Below are positions 25,991 to 37,218 of a DNA stretch of 64,000 nucleotides, one piece after another. Where the stretch lies: assembly GCA_005406025.1 (NCBI GenBank), contig BGZK01001026.1, positions 161,896 through 225,895 of the forward strand, in the 5' to 3' direction. The stretch comes from Eumeta japonica (taxonomy: Eukaryota > Arthropoda > Insecta > Lepidoptera > Psychidae). How positions within the stretch are numbered: position 1 is the first letter of the stretch; each line of letters opens with the position of its first letter. The position numbers were made by a program, and so were the translations under genes. The notes under the pieces are model-generated. The model did no database searches and was not told where the DNA came from. It saw only the letters and a program-made list of their open reading frames with translations.

Positions 25991-27399
25991 AGTCAGCAAT
26001 AGATTTTGTTTTTTGATAAAAATTGAATTGACGTCATGAAGCGTGCACTTTTGCATTTTTTTTCATTATATCCGCCATTAATTTAAAATCACTTTTATAT
26101 CGTGAACCCCTCTAAGTGCAAAGGTAATAAAATTGCATACCCACCGGCACGTTCTAGGCCCAGAGCAATAAGCCAGCGATGGAACGGCAAAGCTCCATAA
26201 AAGAGGTGCTGAAGACGGCTGTATCATATTAATATCATGAGATACAGTCGGCCATTACGCACTTAGGCCCTTGTTTATTCTGTACGGACGTATAATGTAT
26301 CCCCATTCGAGATTGCCATACCGTCATGTGCGCGTGAGATGAATCTTTCTTATCTACCTATTTACGGTGTGGCCTAAATATTGATTCAACAAATGTGACA
26401 ACGTTGTTACTAGGAGGACGCATGGAATGTTGATGTGTTCTCAAATTTTAAACTTCAAACATGCAATTCACACACACATACACACACACAGACACACATA
26501 TATAGAAAGCGTGGCTTAACCCTTGTGGACGTATAATGAACTTGTGAGATAAATGAATTCGTTTTCATCGCGTGATGTTTTTCAATCATTGGTCATGTCA
26601 ATCACGATACTGATCTCAATTCCACTTTCGATTAAGATTTCAGTCTCACACTGGACTCATATCATGGACCATAGTGATATTTCAGCCTTTATTTGATTAT
26701 TGCTTCTAAGCATTATAAGAGATGGCTTTATTAAATTATATATTATATATTAATAAATTGACATTTATTTGTTTTTCCTTTTTTTTTTCAGAAAATTATT
26801 GATGTCGTTATATAAACTTATTTAACATATAAAACAGAATATAAAATGCGATTCAACTATGACAACATTTACTCTGTGGACATCTTTGCGGCATGCCATG
26901 ATATAAACCAATTCGCCATTTTAATACACTTAAAGAAACATTCACTGCGCTTAAATTCTTTACGAAAATTAATATTATTTTTAATGAACTAATAACATAA
27001 CATACAAATCTTATTTTATTATATAAGAATATATTTCTACATAAAGAAATAAGAAAATATGTTAAAGGATAAAATCTAATCTATATTTATGCCCTCTCAT
27101 ATTACAAAAATTATCGAAAATAAATGTATAGAAACGTCACCTATATTGTAGTAATATATTCAATGAGGTAGGTCAAATAAATCGATTATTATTTTTTTGA
27201 TCCGACACACAAAAACTAGTTGCTAGGTACCTCTAAAAAGTACCTACTAAATATGAGCTCTTAATATTAATGGGAAGACCATCCTCATTATGGTTTTCCG
27301 TTTTCAATTCAGTCTTATATAAAAATGGTCATATCTCATCATCAATAGGTCTTTGAATCAGTTTTATCTTAAATTTCATAGGAAATCAGATGCTCTATA
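25991..27399. other. intronic stretch with CA microsatellite and decayed array element
   Basis: CA-type microsatellite at about 26470-26500. At 26515-26660 GTGGACGTATAATGAACTTG is followed by weak GATCTCAATTCC-like units, a decayed copy of the array-bearing element family. No gene is seen. Confidence 0.45.
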
Positions 27400-28412
27400 A
27401 AATAGGTCCCTTATACATTTTTGATTAATATAACCATTTAAAATATATTTAAGGTCAAAGGTTGGAGAATTAAAAAAAGTAACTTTTTTTTTACTTTGTA
27501 ACTTACTGAAAAACAATTATTGTTGTATGAAAAACAATTAAAACAATGATGAGTTTTATTTAATCATTTTTGTAGGAAATTTAATGCTCTATAAAAAAGC
27601 TCTCTTGTGGTTAATCGATTACTCTAACGATTTAGAAGATATTTGAATATAGCTAAAAAATAATGTATTTCAAATATTATATACACATTGCACCGAAAAA
27701 GGTCACACAAAACTACAGTACTACAGTTTGCTAAAATTTTAAAGAGATGACATTTATAATCTTTGTGTCGCTTAGCTATAAAAAAAGATTTTTTCATATT
27801 GGTCTATATATTATGTTGAGGCTATTTCAACGACATTGGCGTTGAAATATCAAAATAATCAAAATTTCCTAAAAGGATTTAAATAAGTATTATTATATAC
27901 AACAAGGACCTCAAATATTGATTATCACTCTACCTTAAAACTAACAGTCCTTTTTATATAAATTTTCTGCAATTATTTTACCTTTGGAGTTGAATTTGTG
28001 AAAACACTGAAATACATGTTTCTTTACTTGATAAGAACTAACTACCAAACTACCAAAATAGCGGCTTATACCAGACACCTACACTATAAATTTCATCAAC
28101 ATACGTCTAATAGTATTTTAATAAAATGCCTGTGACATACGGACAGACGGACGGATGGACGTGACGAAACTATAATATAAGGGTTCCGTTTTCATCTTCT
28201 TTGGTGTAACAAATCAAAAATAACTTCAAAAATGATATTAGGGTGCCAGTACTCAATGTTTGTAAAAAACGATAAAATTATAAAATAAATATATTAAAAT
28301 TCTTTTTCACCATTTTCTTTTAAACTGACATTTAATAAAAGTCACTTTTAAAATTAAATTTCCTTCCATGTCCGTTCCGTTTTTGCTATTTTGGTCCGAA
28401 ACCCTAAAAAGT
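27400..28412 (+). repeat. dispersed repeat ending in GGGTTCCGTTTT...GAAACCCTAAAA
   Basis: The 3' part has AAAATGCCTGTGACATACGG (28123-28142), a GGACGGA-type run, GACGAAACTATAATATAAGG and, at 28396-28410, GTCCGAAACCCTAAAA. The same ordered tail occurs at 46648-46735 (+) and at 41480-41560 (-). It is typical of a non-coding repeat abundant in Lepidoptera. The 5' limit is uncertain. An insertion appears to split the tail between 28200 and 28370. Confidence 0.6.
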
Positions 28413-29869
28413 AAACAAATGAATTCAGGCGCTAAAAAAGAACTATTCCGAAAACGTAACGTTAAAGTAACTATCGCCGTGTAACGTATCTAATGTATAA
28501 AGTATGTATGAAATACTGAAAAAACCAAAATTCAAATTAAGACCTATCTGACGACACCAAATATAACTATAAAAACACATATTATCGTTTGGATATACTA
28601 AAGACAGAATATTTCTTATTGTCTCAATTATATAAATTATTTTAAATATTATTAAGCATCCTAAATTAAGATTATTCCATTAAATGTCTACCAAAAATGT
28701 AGATATGCATATGTAAATATGAGAAAGTACCCACACGATCTCGACGAATTCTCATCAAGAAATCCTTCTGCATTCATTTCGTGTTAAACGAGTTGTGTGC
28801 CGAACGTCCCTTTGAAAATGAGATCAGCCATTTCAGCGTGACGTGTATTGATGCCGCATGTGATAGCTTATTGAATCCTTGGGACTATAGCCCATTGTAT
28901 TCAAGTGTGTACAATCCTTTTAATATTTGGTAATAGGTAAATTTGTATAAAAATATATAACGGAACTAATTAACGATAGCCTTTATGTTTAGTAGGTGGG
29001 CTAATTACAAACTAATTTTGTAATTATTTTATGCGAAATAGCCACTTTTTCAAGGAAGAAATTATTTTCTTTGTGTACTAAGACAATAGGTTTTTGTAGT
29101 TCATTTAAGGTACTTAAAATTTAATCTGATATAAAATTAAACCTTAAGTACCAGAATCTAAATATTCTAACAATCAGTTTAAATGACAACGAGCCGAAAA
29201 GTTAAAAGCCAAAGTCTGATGGTGAACTTTCGTATTAATTATTATTAAGCAGGTGCAGTTAACACCTAAGTATCAGAAATGTTATTGCCAAAATCTTTAA
29301 AAATTTTGGAGAATCCAAAAGTGTACGCCTTATAATGCTCATTTGATTTCTGATAGGAAACATGGTTGGCCTTTTAAGTGAAACGGAGAATAAAAAAAAT
29401 ATTTACAACAAATGATAAGAAAACAACTTACAGTGACATCTGCAGGTGTCAAATGGTATTAGAATACTTTTGCCCATTACATGAGCTACAATGGTGCCGC
29501 CACTTTCAACTCAAAAATAATATTTTGGTAAATATAATTAAACGACATCGAATTATAAAAGCTAATAAAAAAAAAAAAGAAAGTCAAATTTACGGCTTTT
29601 TTTATAAGTTACCGTGTTTCCATGTTTCACATAACGCACGTCTTGATTGACGGGAAAGTTTTCTAAACTATTTTGATTTTTTTTTTAATTCTAAATTCTA
29701 ATCACAGACAACCAAGTCTTATTGCAATGCTACTTCTGCAATTCTGTGCCTATGAATTTTTGGTCGAGTTCTTTCTCTGACTATGTTAACTGTAGTAGAT
29801 GGGCGTTACATTTTTGAGAAGCATGGTGTATCCGGTAACAAATCAAGTACAACATTAATTCTGGACTAG
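28413..29869. other. AT-rich intronic stretch with one hairpin
   Basis: No gene. An imperfect 17-bp hairpin GGTACTTAAAATTTAAT / ATTAAACCTTAAGTACC (two mismatches) is at 29109-29151. Confidence 0.5.
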
Positions 29870-30190
29870 TTTTTTTTTTATAGCCATTCGAGAAGCAAAT
29901 GAGCGAGCCACCAGAGAGGAGATGGTCATCGTCGTCAATGGACACTAGCAAACCTAGAGGGATCATCGGTGCATCTTTTGCGTAGGAATAGGGTATTTGA
30001 TGGAAGGAGATTGATGGAGGGGGAGGGAGATGATGGAGAAGGAGTAGAACACTGAAATTCTCGCTCCCTGATCGAAATGCTGCATAGAGGAAACTGTTAT
30101 TTCTGTCTGTATTCTGTAAGAGTGTGGCATTTTACTGGTCACACTGAGCCATTTCGCGCTGCAGTCAAGTTCACAACAGAATGGCTCCAC
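29870..30190 (+). repeat. dispersed repeat with ATGGTCATCGTCGTCAATGG
   Basis: The sequence GAAGCAAATGAGCGAGCCAC at 29892 onward, GATGGTCATCGTCGTCAATG and GACACTAGCAAACC resembles a 3' segment shared by many lepidopteran retroelements (SINE/LINE tails). The part TCTGTCTGTATTCTGTAAGA with GGCATTTTACTGGTCAC (30100-30145) is similar to 40365-40402. No coding potential is conserved. Confidence 0.55.
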
Positions 30191-31559
30191 CGTTTTTAAC
30201 AACAAATGAAAATTGAATTTAGCGTGTAAAACGTGAATTAAAAAATGTCATCTGGAGAAAAATCGTCCCTTTATGATATCGCAAACGTATGTAGGAGTAT
30301 ATATATTCGTAAGCCGCGATTAACATTTTCGTAATATTACCTAAAGCGTAGTATGTAGATGGTTCAATTGAACCGAGAATTGAAGGCGGCTGTAGGAATC
30401 GCACCTTAAGCGAATTCAAGGTAAAGGTCATTGTGTAGTCTCAAACATACGCACGCAGCCTCCCGGCGCGGAGCTGCTCTCGTTTTATTAACAGTTCTCC
30501 CGCGTCTACGCCTCTTATCCGGAATTATGCTCGTAACTGGAATCGTTTTACATGGACGAAATAAGCTTACGAGAGTCTTGTGACTTAGCTACACGAATAT
30601 TCTCTTTCGTCTTACGCCGTAATGGTCGTGCAGCAGCGGCGCGACGATGAAATGTTTTTTACGTTCGATGTTTGCGATGTGTTTAAATAATAAATAATTA
30701 GATACAAAATGAGAAATAACAATGCGATATATTTTCGTTTAAATAATTTAATCTCCATTGAGTCATTTTTAGATAACCTATTTTTCTTCAGATGTTATAT
30801 GCACAATCTCGGTATAACTGTCACTTGATAAACATCTATTCACTTTATATAGGAAATATTAATTCATTAGATTAGTAAAATTACGTAGTACTATCAATCC
30901 GCATTATATACAGATATTTAATAATGATATCTATGAAGGTTGTGCATCTATTTGATAAAACATTTTACAGTAGCAAATTATCGGTAAATATGTAATTTAA
31001 CGATTTTTATAGGTTTTCCAGACAAAATTTTACATTTTCTAGATGTATTATATTGAAAATAAAAGTTTAAATGAAATAATAAAGTACCTGTTATTAATTG
31101 TTCTTTTCAGAAGAATCTTTGTAAGATACCAGGTAATGTGAAATTTCGGGATATTTTCAGGTTTTAGAGAGTGAATGGTTATTTTGTTATATTATTTTTT
31201 TTGTTTGAATATGCATCAATAGATTTTGTATTGTATTAAAGTCAATATTAGATTTTATTAGATGTCCCAACCGATGTAAATACTAATAATATTACGTTAG
31301 TATTTAAATTAGTTCATGATGGTTCTAACAGATTTTCTATTCTGATTTTATAATTGCACAATAAAAGTTCCAAAGCTATTTTTTCTCATTTCAAATACAA
31401 ATTAACCGGTTCTTATGAGTTATAAAATTCGTTTTTTCTTAAAGAAAAAGAATGTTAGGTGTCCAAATTTTTATATGCCAACACATTTTTTAAGATAAGA
31501 AAATTAAAACATTCTGTAACTATGTCTCACTGGAAAATGAATTTCTAACGAGAACTTTG
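30191..31559. other. intronic stretch, nothing recognised
   Basis: A GC-richer patch at 30450-30645 (CCTCCCGGCGCGGAGCTGCT) has no recognisable ORF or motif. The remainder is AT-rich. Confidence 0.45.
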
Positions 31560-32550
31560 TCCACGCGATGATTCTACAGGATTTGAAATGTCGAATAAAA
31601 CGAACGAAATCAGTTGAAAGACTTCAAATGGCGTTCAAAGATAAAAAAGCCCTTCTAAAGCGTCCGTCCACCGCTAGTTCAATGAATTTAAGTGCGGTCG
31701 AATAACTCTGGCCGAAGAAAGAAGTGGCCGTCCTTTGACGGCTGTTACAGAAGAAAACGCGACGACATTGAAAATATTATTTCGAGAAAATAAGAGTATT
31801 GCGTACCAAAACATTGACACAGCAGATTAGATCGGAAAGTGTTCATGAAGTTCTACAACGGCATTTTTTCCAAAGAAGACACTTTCATTCTGGACACACA
31901 ATCTGACGAATACTCAGAGGCAGGCCGGGGTAGATTAGTGCCGCGACATGATAATAAAATTTAAGGCGGACCATCCCGGCGCGTTTACGATATCGCTGCG
32001 GGTTAGCAATTGTGGATTCATCATTATGATCCGGGGATGAAGCGTTAAGCGACGCTGCTTCAGAATGAACCAACGCCTGCCAGAATGAAGCGAGCGAGAA
32101 AAGCAAGCAAAATTGTCATTGCTCTTTAAGAAAGGAGCTATTCATAAGAGAGAAAGAGAAGGAAAACAACAGTTTTCCTTCGCTTTCTCTCTTCTCTTTT
32201 CTCTTCAGTTTTTCTTATGTGACGCGATATCCGACGCCGGTATCATACGAGATCAAAGGTGCGTCGATGTTAAACATGATCAAAATTTAACCATAAGGTT
32301 TTGCTGTTTCGAGCCATAAGCGACAGAAGTTCCGCAGTAATAAGTTACAACAAATGGACGCCTTTTGTTCTCTAAAGTGAGAAATCATCTTAAGAGAAAA
32401 CGGTTTTGGTCAACAGAATTGAGATGCCCGACAATGACCGACATTCAAAAAGGCATGCGGCCCAAGAGGTGCTGAAAAATGTGTTTAACAACTGGATGAG
32501 ACGTATGGAACGTTATATGAACGCCAATGGATAGTGCTTCGTAAAGATAT
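31560..32550 (+). pseudogene. mariner-family transposase relic
   Basis: Ordered fragments of a mariner transposase in shifting frames: LQMAFKDKKALLKRPST (from 31618), FNEFKCGR..LAEERSGRP (31679-31735, the linker after the helix-turn-helix), RENKSIAYQ (31786-31812), VYDIAAG followed by a stop and QLWIHHYDPGMKR (31988-32045, the first catalytic Asp region, where the stop replaces the motif), RARKASKIVIALFKKGAIHK (32092-32148), LFSKVRNHLKRKRF (about 32365-32405) and NNWMRRMERYMNANG (about 32488-32532). An insertion with a hairpin interrupts it at 32143-32219. The stretch that should hold the second and third catalytic residues is missing or unrecognisable. It cannot be functional. Confidence 0.82.
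32143..32219. repeat. 21-bp hairpin inserted in the mariner relic
   Basis: The stem AGAGAGAAAGAGAAGGAAAA+C (32147-32167) pairs with GTTTTCCTTCGCTTTCTCTC+T (32172-32192) with one mismatch and a 4-base loop. CATAAG at 32143 and CTTATG at 32214 form an outer pair. The transposase similarity breaks off here, so this is either a tiny foldback insertion or a local inverted duplication. Confidence 0.65.
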
Positions 32551-35500
32551 AAAAAAATTAAAACTTTTGGTGTATATTTTTGCAATATCTCAAAGGTTTT
32601 TTATTTCCTCATGTCTAAATTCTTACATGTACGAGTGTACCTATACTCCCAAATTTATGAATTTGCGTAAGAGCTTCAGTTTGAATCTCGATTGAGGTTT
32701 GAAAAAAATTATCACCGTTAAATTACAGCAACACGTATTTTCCACCCGTTTACGAGCCAATTACAGACGAGTAATAAAAAAAAACATTCCTTGTTCATTC
32801 AGGCAACACTTGCATAATTTTGCAATGTTCTAAAATGAATTTTCTATGGGAAGGGCGCATTTAAATGTGCAGATGTGTTATTTCTAATGGCGTCACTACA
32901 TCATCTGAGGCAAATTCATTAGATGAGGCCCTCCTCGTAAAAAAGTTTGCAGTTGTAATTTCATTTTAATAAAGATTTCAGTTTTCGAGCTTTTTGTTCT
33001 ACAAAAGAGTCAAAGACATCATCAAAGTTCAAATATCTGACCATAAGACTTTCGATTGATATAATAGCAAAGTTATGAAGCCTTTCTTGTCACATGGAAA
33101 TTATTAAATAGGTTTTTATCCATTTTAATTTTCAAAATGATTTCTCAGCACTAGCTGTATTCATAGGAACTGTTAAAATTAACACAAATACTGTACATAT
33201 TTTAAAGAATCAATTCATGTCTTATAAAGACATGAATTGATTCATGTCTTTATAATATTAATGAGTCAGCAAGTTATCTTATATATGACTTTAGATCAAA
33301 AATTGAAAATTTTCTTGGCAAACGAAGCACATATGTCTTTTTTACATAAATCAACAAATCCTAGTGTTTTCTTTTTAAATAAATAGGCATCATACGAATT
33401 TTTCAAAGTAGCACTTTGCGTGACACTGAAATTGAAAATAATTTCATTTATTACAAGAACTTGTGATCATAATTGATTAATGATGTCCAATACACAATAG
33501 AATATGCTCACTTTAAACAAGCTTTCCGGCTCTCAGAGAGATTCAGTCATGTAAATTTCATCAAAATGGTGTTTCACTTTCCTTTGACGAATTTTAGAAA
33601 ATTCACGGTCGATGGACCATTTTACTGCTATAGTATTTGCTTCTTTTTTCAAATTTTTATATTCATACCGTCACCTGTCTAATTCCTTCAGATAAACTTT
33701 GAAGCGCTTTGAGATATTCAAAAGACGACTTTTAAACTTTTTTCCCATATAAAACAAATATTTGTCATGGGAAGATTACCTTCTGTGCTCACGGCCTTTC
33801 AAGTTTGGGGCCCCATTGGGCCAGGAGACCGTGACATTTTGCGCGCCCTGCTACCCTATAATATCGCCACCATCATTGGTTATTTGGTTAAATTTATTAT
33901 ATGAAAGTAACTTTATTCTATAGTGTATTATTATAGTGAAAATGTTTAGTCCTATTTTGTATAAACTATTTTTTCAATATCAATTTTGTAGTTATTGTAC
34001 TTTTCTAATGAACACGAAACTATCTATGTTGATCCATAAATAAAAGCTTGAATATGAGAATTTTTTTTTGATCCCAATATCTTATAATACCGTCTGACAT
34101 GAACCTAAGAAGTTTGTTCGACAAACATTCATAATCTGAACAATCGAAATATGTCAAGTGATTTACCGAAAACGACTGACAATTGTAAATAAATCATATT
34201 TAGATTTAAATCAATTTATCCCTCTTTATATTTATTCTTTAGTACGTAAAGGCATACTTATCAGGATAGAGAAAACTGGCGAATGTTCAACGAATATATG
34301 ATAAAAAATGTATGCAAGAAACACACCTTGAACGCATATTATTACAGCTTTATTGAATTTTTTCCTTATATTACCTCGAAAAGCATAAGGGCCACCGACG
34401 GTAGAGTTCAGGCGTTTTCATTTAAAATACCCGATACGAGGAGAATAAATCGACACTCCAGCACATCTGGGCACAGCAGCGCCACGACACCGCCAGCTCC
34501 GAAGCATAAAATATCCGAAGGGAGGCGCTCCGTAGCTTTTCTGAAAATGATTACTGATCTCTCATGTCTGTGACTTGAATACCATTTTTGGCCTCAAATT
34601 TCAAGATTCTATCGCAAGGTTTTCTTCTATAGCTTTAGTGTTGCGTATTTTATTGATGCTTATATTTTTTGGAATTCAATACTCACTCAACATTTCGTTT
34701 CTACGACCCATTCCAAAATTGGAAAACTACATATTATGTATTTAACAGATATGTTCTGGTGTATGTGTTATTTTAGTGTTCTGTAACCGTAAAGCAACCA
34801 GGAATCCAAGCGACTTTGGTTTCAGCCTTTCTGCATGGGAATTTGTCAATCCAATTCGAGGAATAGGAGGTAATTCTAATCTTTACGATTCCTTCTTTCT
34901 CGTACTTGCTGTCCAGATTACAAAATAGATCATCCCAGTGTTTGTTTGCATCTGTTTACCGTGAGCGCTTTCCTTTCAAGCAGATGAATGAAAATTAAAT
35001 TCATATAATCAATCAATTTTATTTCATCTATATTGCTATATGAATCTGTAGCGTCTGTCTGTACATACAATTGCTTTGTCCAATTTTGTGATAAATATTT
35101 CTTTTACCATTTTTGAAATTTTTGTCTGTCTATCTATCTGCATTTGTATCTTTTATAACGATATTTATGTTTGTATAGCTTAAAGGCGGTTTGATCGATC
35201 TTGATGACAATTGATACATGGTAAGATGTAATTGTGTAAATGAAAGTCATATGTGATTTCTATAAAAAGTCTGTATGTTTGTTGGTCTGGGCTGATCTCC
35301 AAAACGGCTAAACAAACTTTAATTATTTTTTGTATATATTCAAGCTAATTACATGTAAGGAATTTACCTTCTTGATAAAAAAAAAATAGGACAGTTTTTA
35401 TTTATCTATCTATTCTAATATACGAAACTGCACACACATAATATTGTTGTATTTTTTTATACATATTTATTTTAAAACATTTCTAATCTAAGTTTTTATT

Positions 35501-35699
35501 TTATTTTTTCGAGTAAATTTCCGAAAATGTCGAATGTATTTTAATCAAATTCTGCATAGGGATAGATTATCTCCAATAAATGTGTTTTGTTTGCTTTCTG
35601 TGCGTATCTAAGGCATTCAACTGATTTCTATGAAATTGGTGATATGTTGTACATGCAAATTGGAAGGAATTAAAAATCACTTTGATATTTAATGAAAAC
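32551..35699. other. intronic stretch, mostly AT-rich
   Basis: No supported gene. There is a perfect 15-bp hairpin at 33207-33243, a GC patch with GGGGCCCCATTGGGCCAGGA at 33805-33830, and a GC-richer patch at 34450-34535. Retroelement-tail-like AT sequence with CTGTCTGT runs (35050-35300) has no ORF. Confidence 0.45.
33207..33243. repeat. perfect 15-bp hairpin
   Basis: GAATCAATTCATGTC, loop TTATAAA, GACATGAATTGATTC, followed at once by a second partial copy ATTCATGTCTTTA. Confidence 0.8.
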
Positions 35700-36320
35700 A
35701 GGACAATTCAACCGAAGCCTTTCTCGGAGACACCGGGACCGAGTACCGAAAAAAGGGAGAGTTCCGTTTAAAACGAGACGTATGGTCAATATATAAATAT
35801 ATAACGCGGCTTGTCATCACGATAGCGCCCGTAATTCTCTAGAGATCTTGATGAAACTTGACACACTTTATTCTACAGGCGATAATCTTTAACAAGTTTG
35901 AAGATGTGCTAATTCGGCCAATTAGTTTACAAATTGTGTCCATTTGAAATTTCAAAAATACTAAAAAACGATATTTCAATGGTTTTTTCACGAAATACCT
36001 TTTAAACGATGAGAGTTACTCATTTCTGTAAAAATCACGTAATAGGTGATAAAATAAGCTTATAACTGCATTTTTTCACTTTTATTTTATAGTGATTTTT
36101 ACCACTTTAATCATATTTTAAAATTGACTGGACTGATTATGGAATATCGAGAGAATGTTACGCCCATAATTCTCAAGGTAACTTAATGAAACTTGGAATA
36201 TTTATTCTATAGGCAAACACCTTAGACGAGTTTTAAAATGAGTTAATTCGGCTAATTAGTTTAGAAATGGTGGTTAATTGAAATTTCAAAAATTTTACGA
36301 GAAATGTACGTCCATTTCGA
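35700..36320 (+). repeat. dispersed repeat with two diverged tandem units
   Basis: CCCGTAATTCTCTAGAGATC..TTGATGAAACTTGACAC (about 35830-35866) recurs as CCCATAATTCTCAAGGTAAC..TTAATGAAACTTGGAA (about 36163-36200). Downstream CTAATTCGGCCAATTAGTTT (35908) recurs as TTAATTCGGCTAATTAGTTT (36243), so the unit step is about 335 bases. The flank GACACCGGGACCGAGTACCG (35730) suggests a retroelement-derived repeat. No ORF. Confidence 0.65.
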
Positions 36321-36896
36321 ATGCCGAAAGGTATTTTTCTTACCAAGTATTAATTGCTTAATAATGGTACCAAATTTAATTAAGGGTTAATTTTATGATT
36401 GTGAATTTATGATTTTATTTAATCGATCGACATGTAAACAATGTTTGTTTTATAGAAATATACAGTACATGTCGATCATTATTTGTCATAAACATATTTC
36501 ATTTCTATTCATATTTTAAATTATAATTAAATATAATTTACACATCCGTTCAGTTTTAGGAGCAAAATGATGCGATTGGTATTAAAGATTTTTTTTTCAA
36601 TTTGAAATCAAGTGAATACGAGATATTCTTATAGTTAGTTTGAATAGTAGGATATATAGATCTGAATAAGGTCATAAATACGCAAGTAAATAGTGAATAG
36701 TATAAGTACTGAGGCGAGATACACTGAGAAGTAAATAAACAAAGAAGTAATATGAATAAATATATACAGTTTCGCTTACACTGATATATGAAATATTCAT
36801 TTTCCAAGATGAATTCACTACCCGATAATTCATATTGGGCAGTGAACATATTATTATAAGGATTACTTAATTGTGTTCTCTTTTCACTTTGTTAAG
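36321..36896. other. intron end before exon B
   Basis: AT-rich DNA with no recognised element. It contains ATCGATCGACATGTAAACAA and, about 30 bases later, the inverted phrase ACATGTCGATCATT (36424-36481), then the pyrimidine tract and TTAAG acceptor at 36892-36896. Confidence 0.5.
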
Positions 36897-37051
36897 GAAG
36901 AAAAGGACCAGCTGTTGACCACGAACTGCTGGATCACCCAGATATGGACCGACCACCACCTGCGCTGGAACACCAGCGATTTCGACGGCATCGACGTCAT
37001 CAGGGTGCCCTACGAGCGCGTCTGGAAGCCCGACATCATATTATACAACAA
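36897..37051 (+). CDS. nicotinic acetylcholine receptor subunit, exon B (loops D and A)
   Basis: 155-nt exon giving EEKDQLLTTN, CWITQIWTDHHLRW, NTSDFDGIDVIRVP and YERVWKPDIILYN (51 residues plus two bases). It carries ligand-binding loop D (W-I-T-Q-I-W-T-D) and loop A (WKPDIILYN with the conserved Trp-x-Pro-Asp), plus an NTS glycosylation sequon. The acceptor is a pyrimidine tract ending TTAAG at 36896; the donor is GTGAGT at 37052-37057. Phase 2 at the donor (AA) joins to C of the next exon to make Asn, giving YNNADPNY as expected. An upstream in-frame ATG at 36873 lies in the intron and is not the start. In many insect nAChR genes this region is split into a 45-nt and a 110-nt exon. Here they are one exon of exactly 155 nt. 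Third codon positions are strongly G/C. Confidence 0.93.
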
Positions 37052-37218
37052 GTGAGTGACGAGCCTGTCAAATAAAAGTAGTCGTTGTTTTGCAAAAATT
37101 GAGAAGTGTGTTAAGTTATCTATTCATGATATAAAATAAAGACTGTCTGGCCGTTTATACCACTTTTTTACGCGAGAATTACTTATCAGATTTGATTTCT
37201 TCTATTTTTAATTTATAG

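Larger units (their letters stand above)
1878..36896 (+). other. 35-kb intron between nAChR exons A and B
   Basis: Bounded by GTAAGT at 1878 and CTTTTCACTTTGTTAAG ending at 36896. Both flanking exons are phase 0 and join to the expected family sequence, so no exon need be missing between them. The intron holds the repeats and GC-rich islands listed separately. No open reading frame in it looks like a conserved host protein. Intragenic small genes or regulatory RNAs cannot be excluded by eye. Confidence 0.85.

Noticed and set aside
36873..36896. ATG upstream of exon B as a start codon
   Set aside because: It lies in the pyrimidine-rich 3' end of the intron. The phase-0 acceptor at 36896 joins correctly to exon A.
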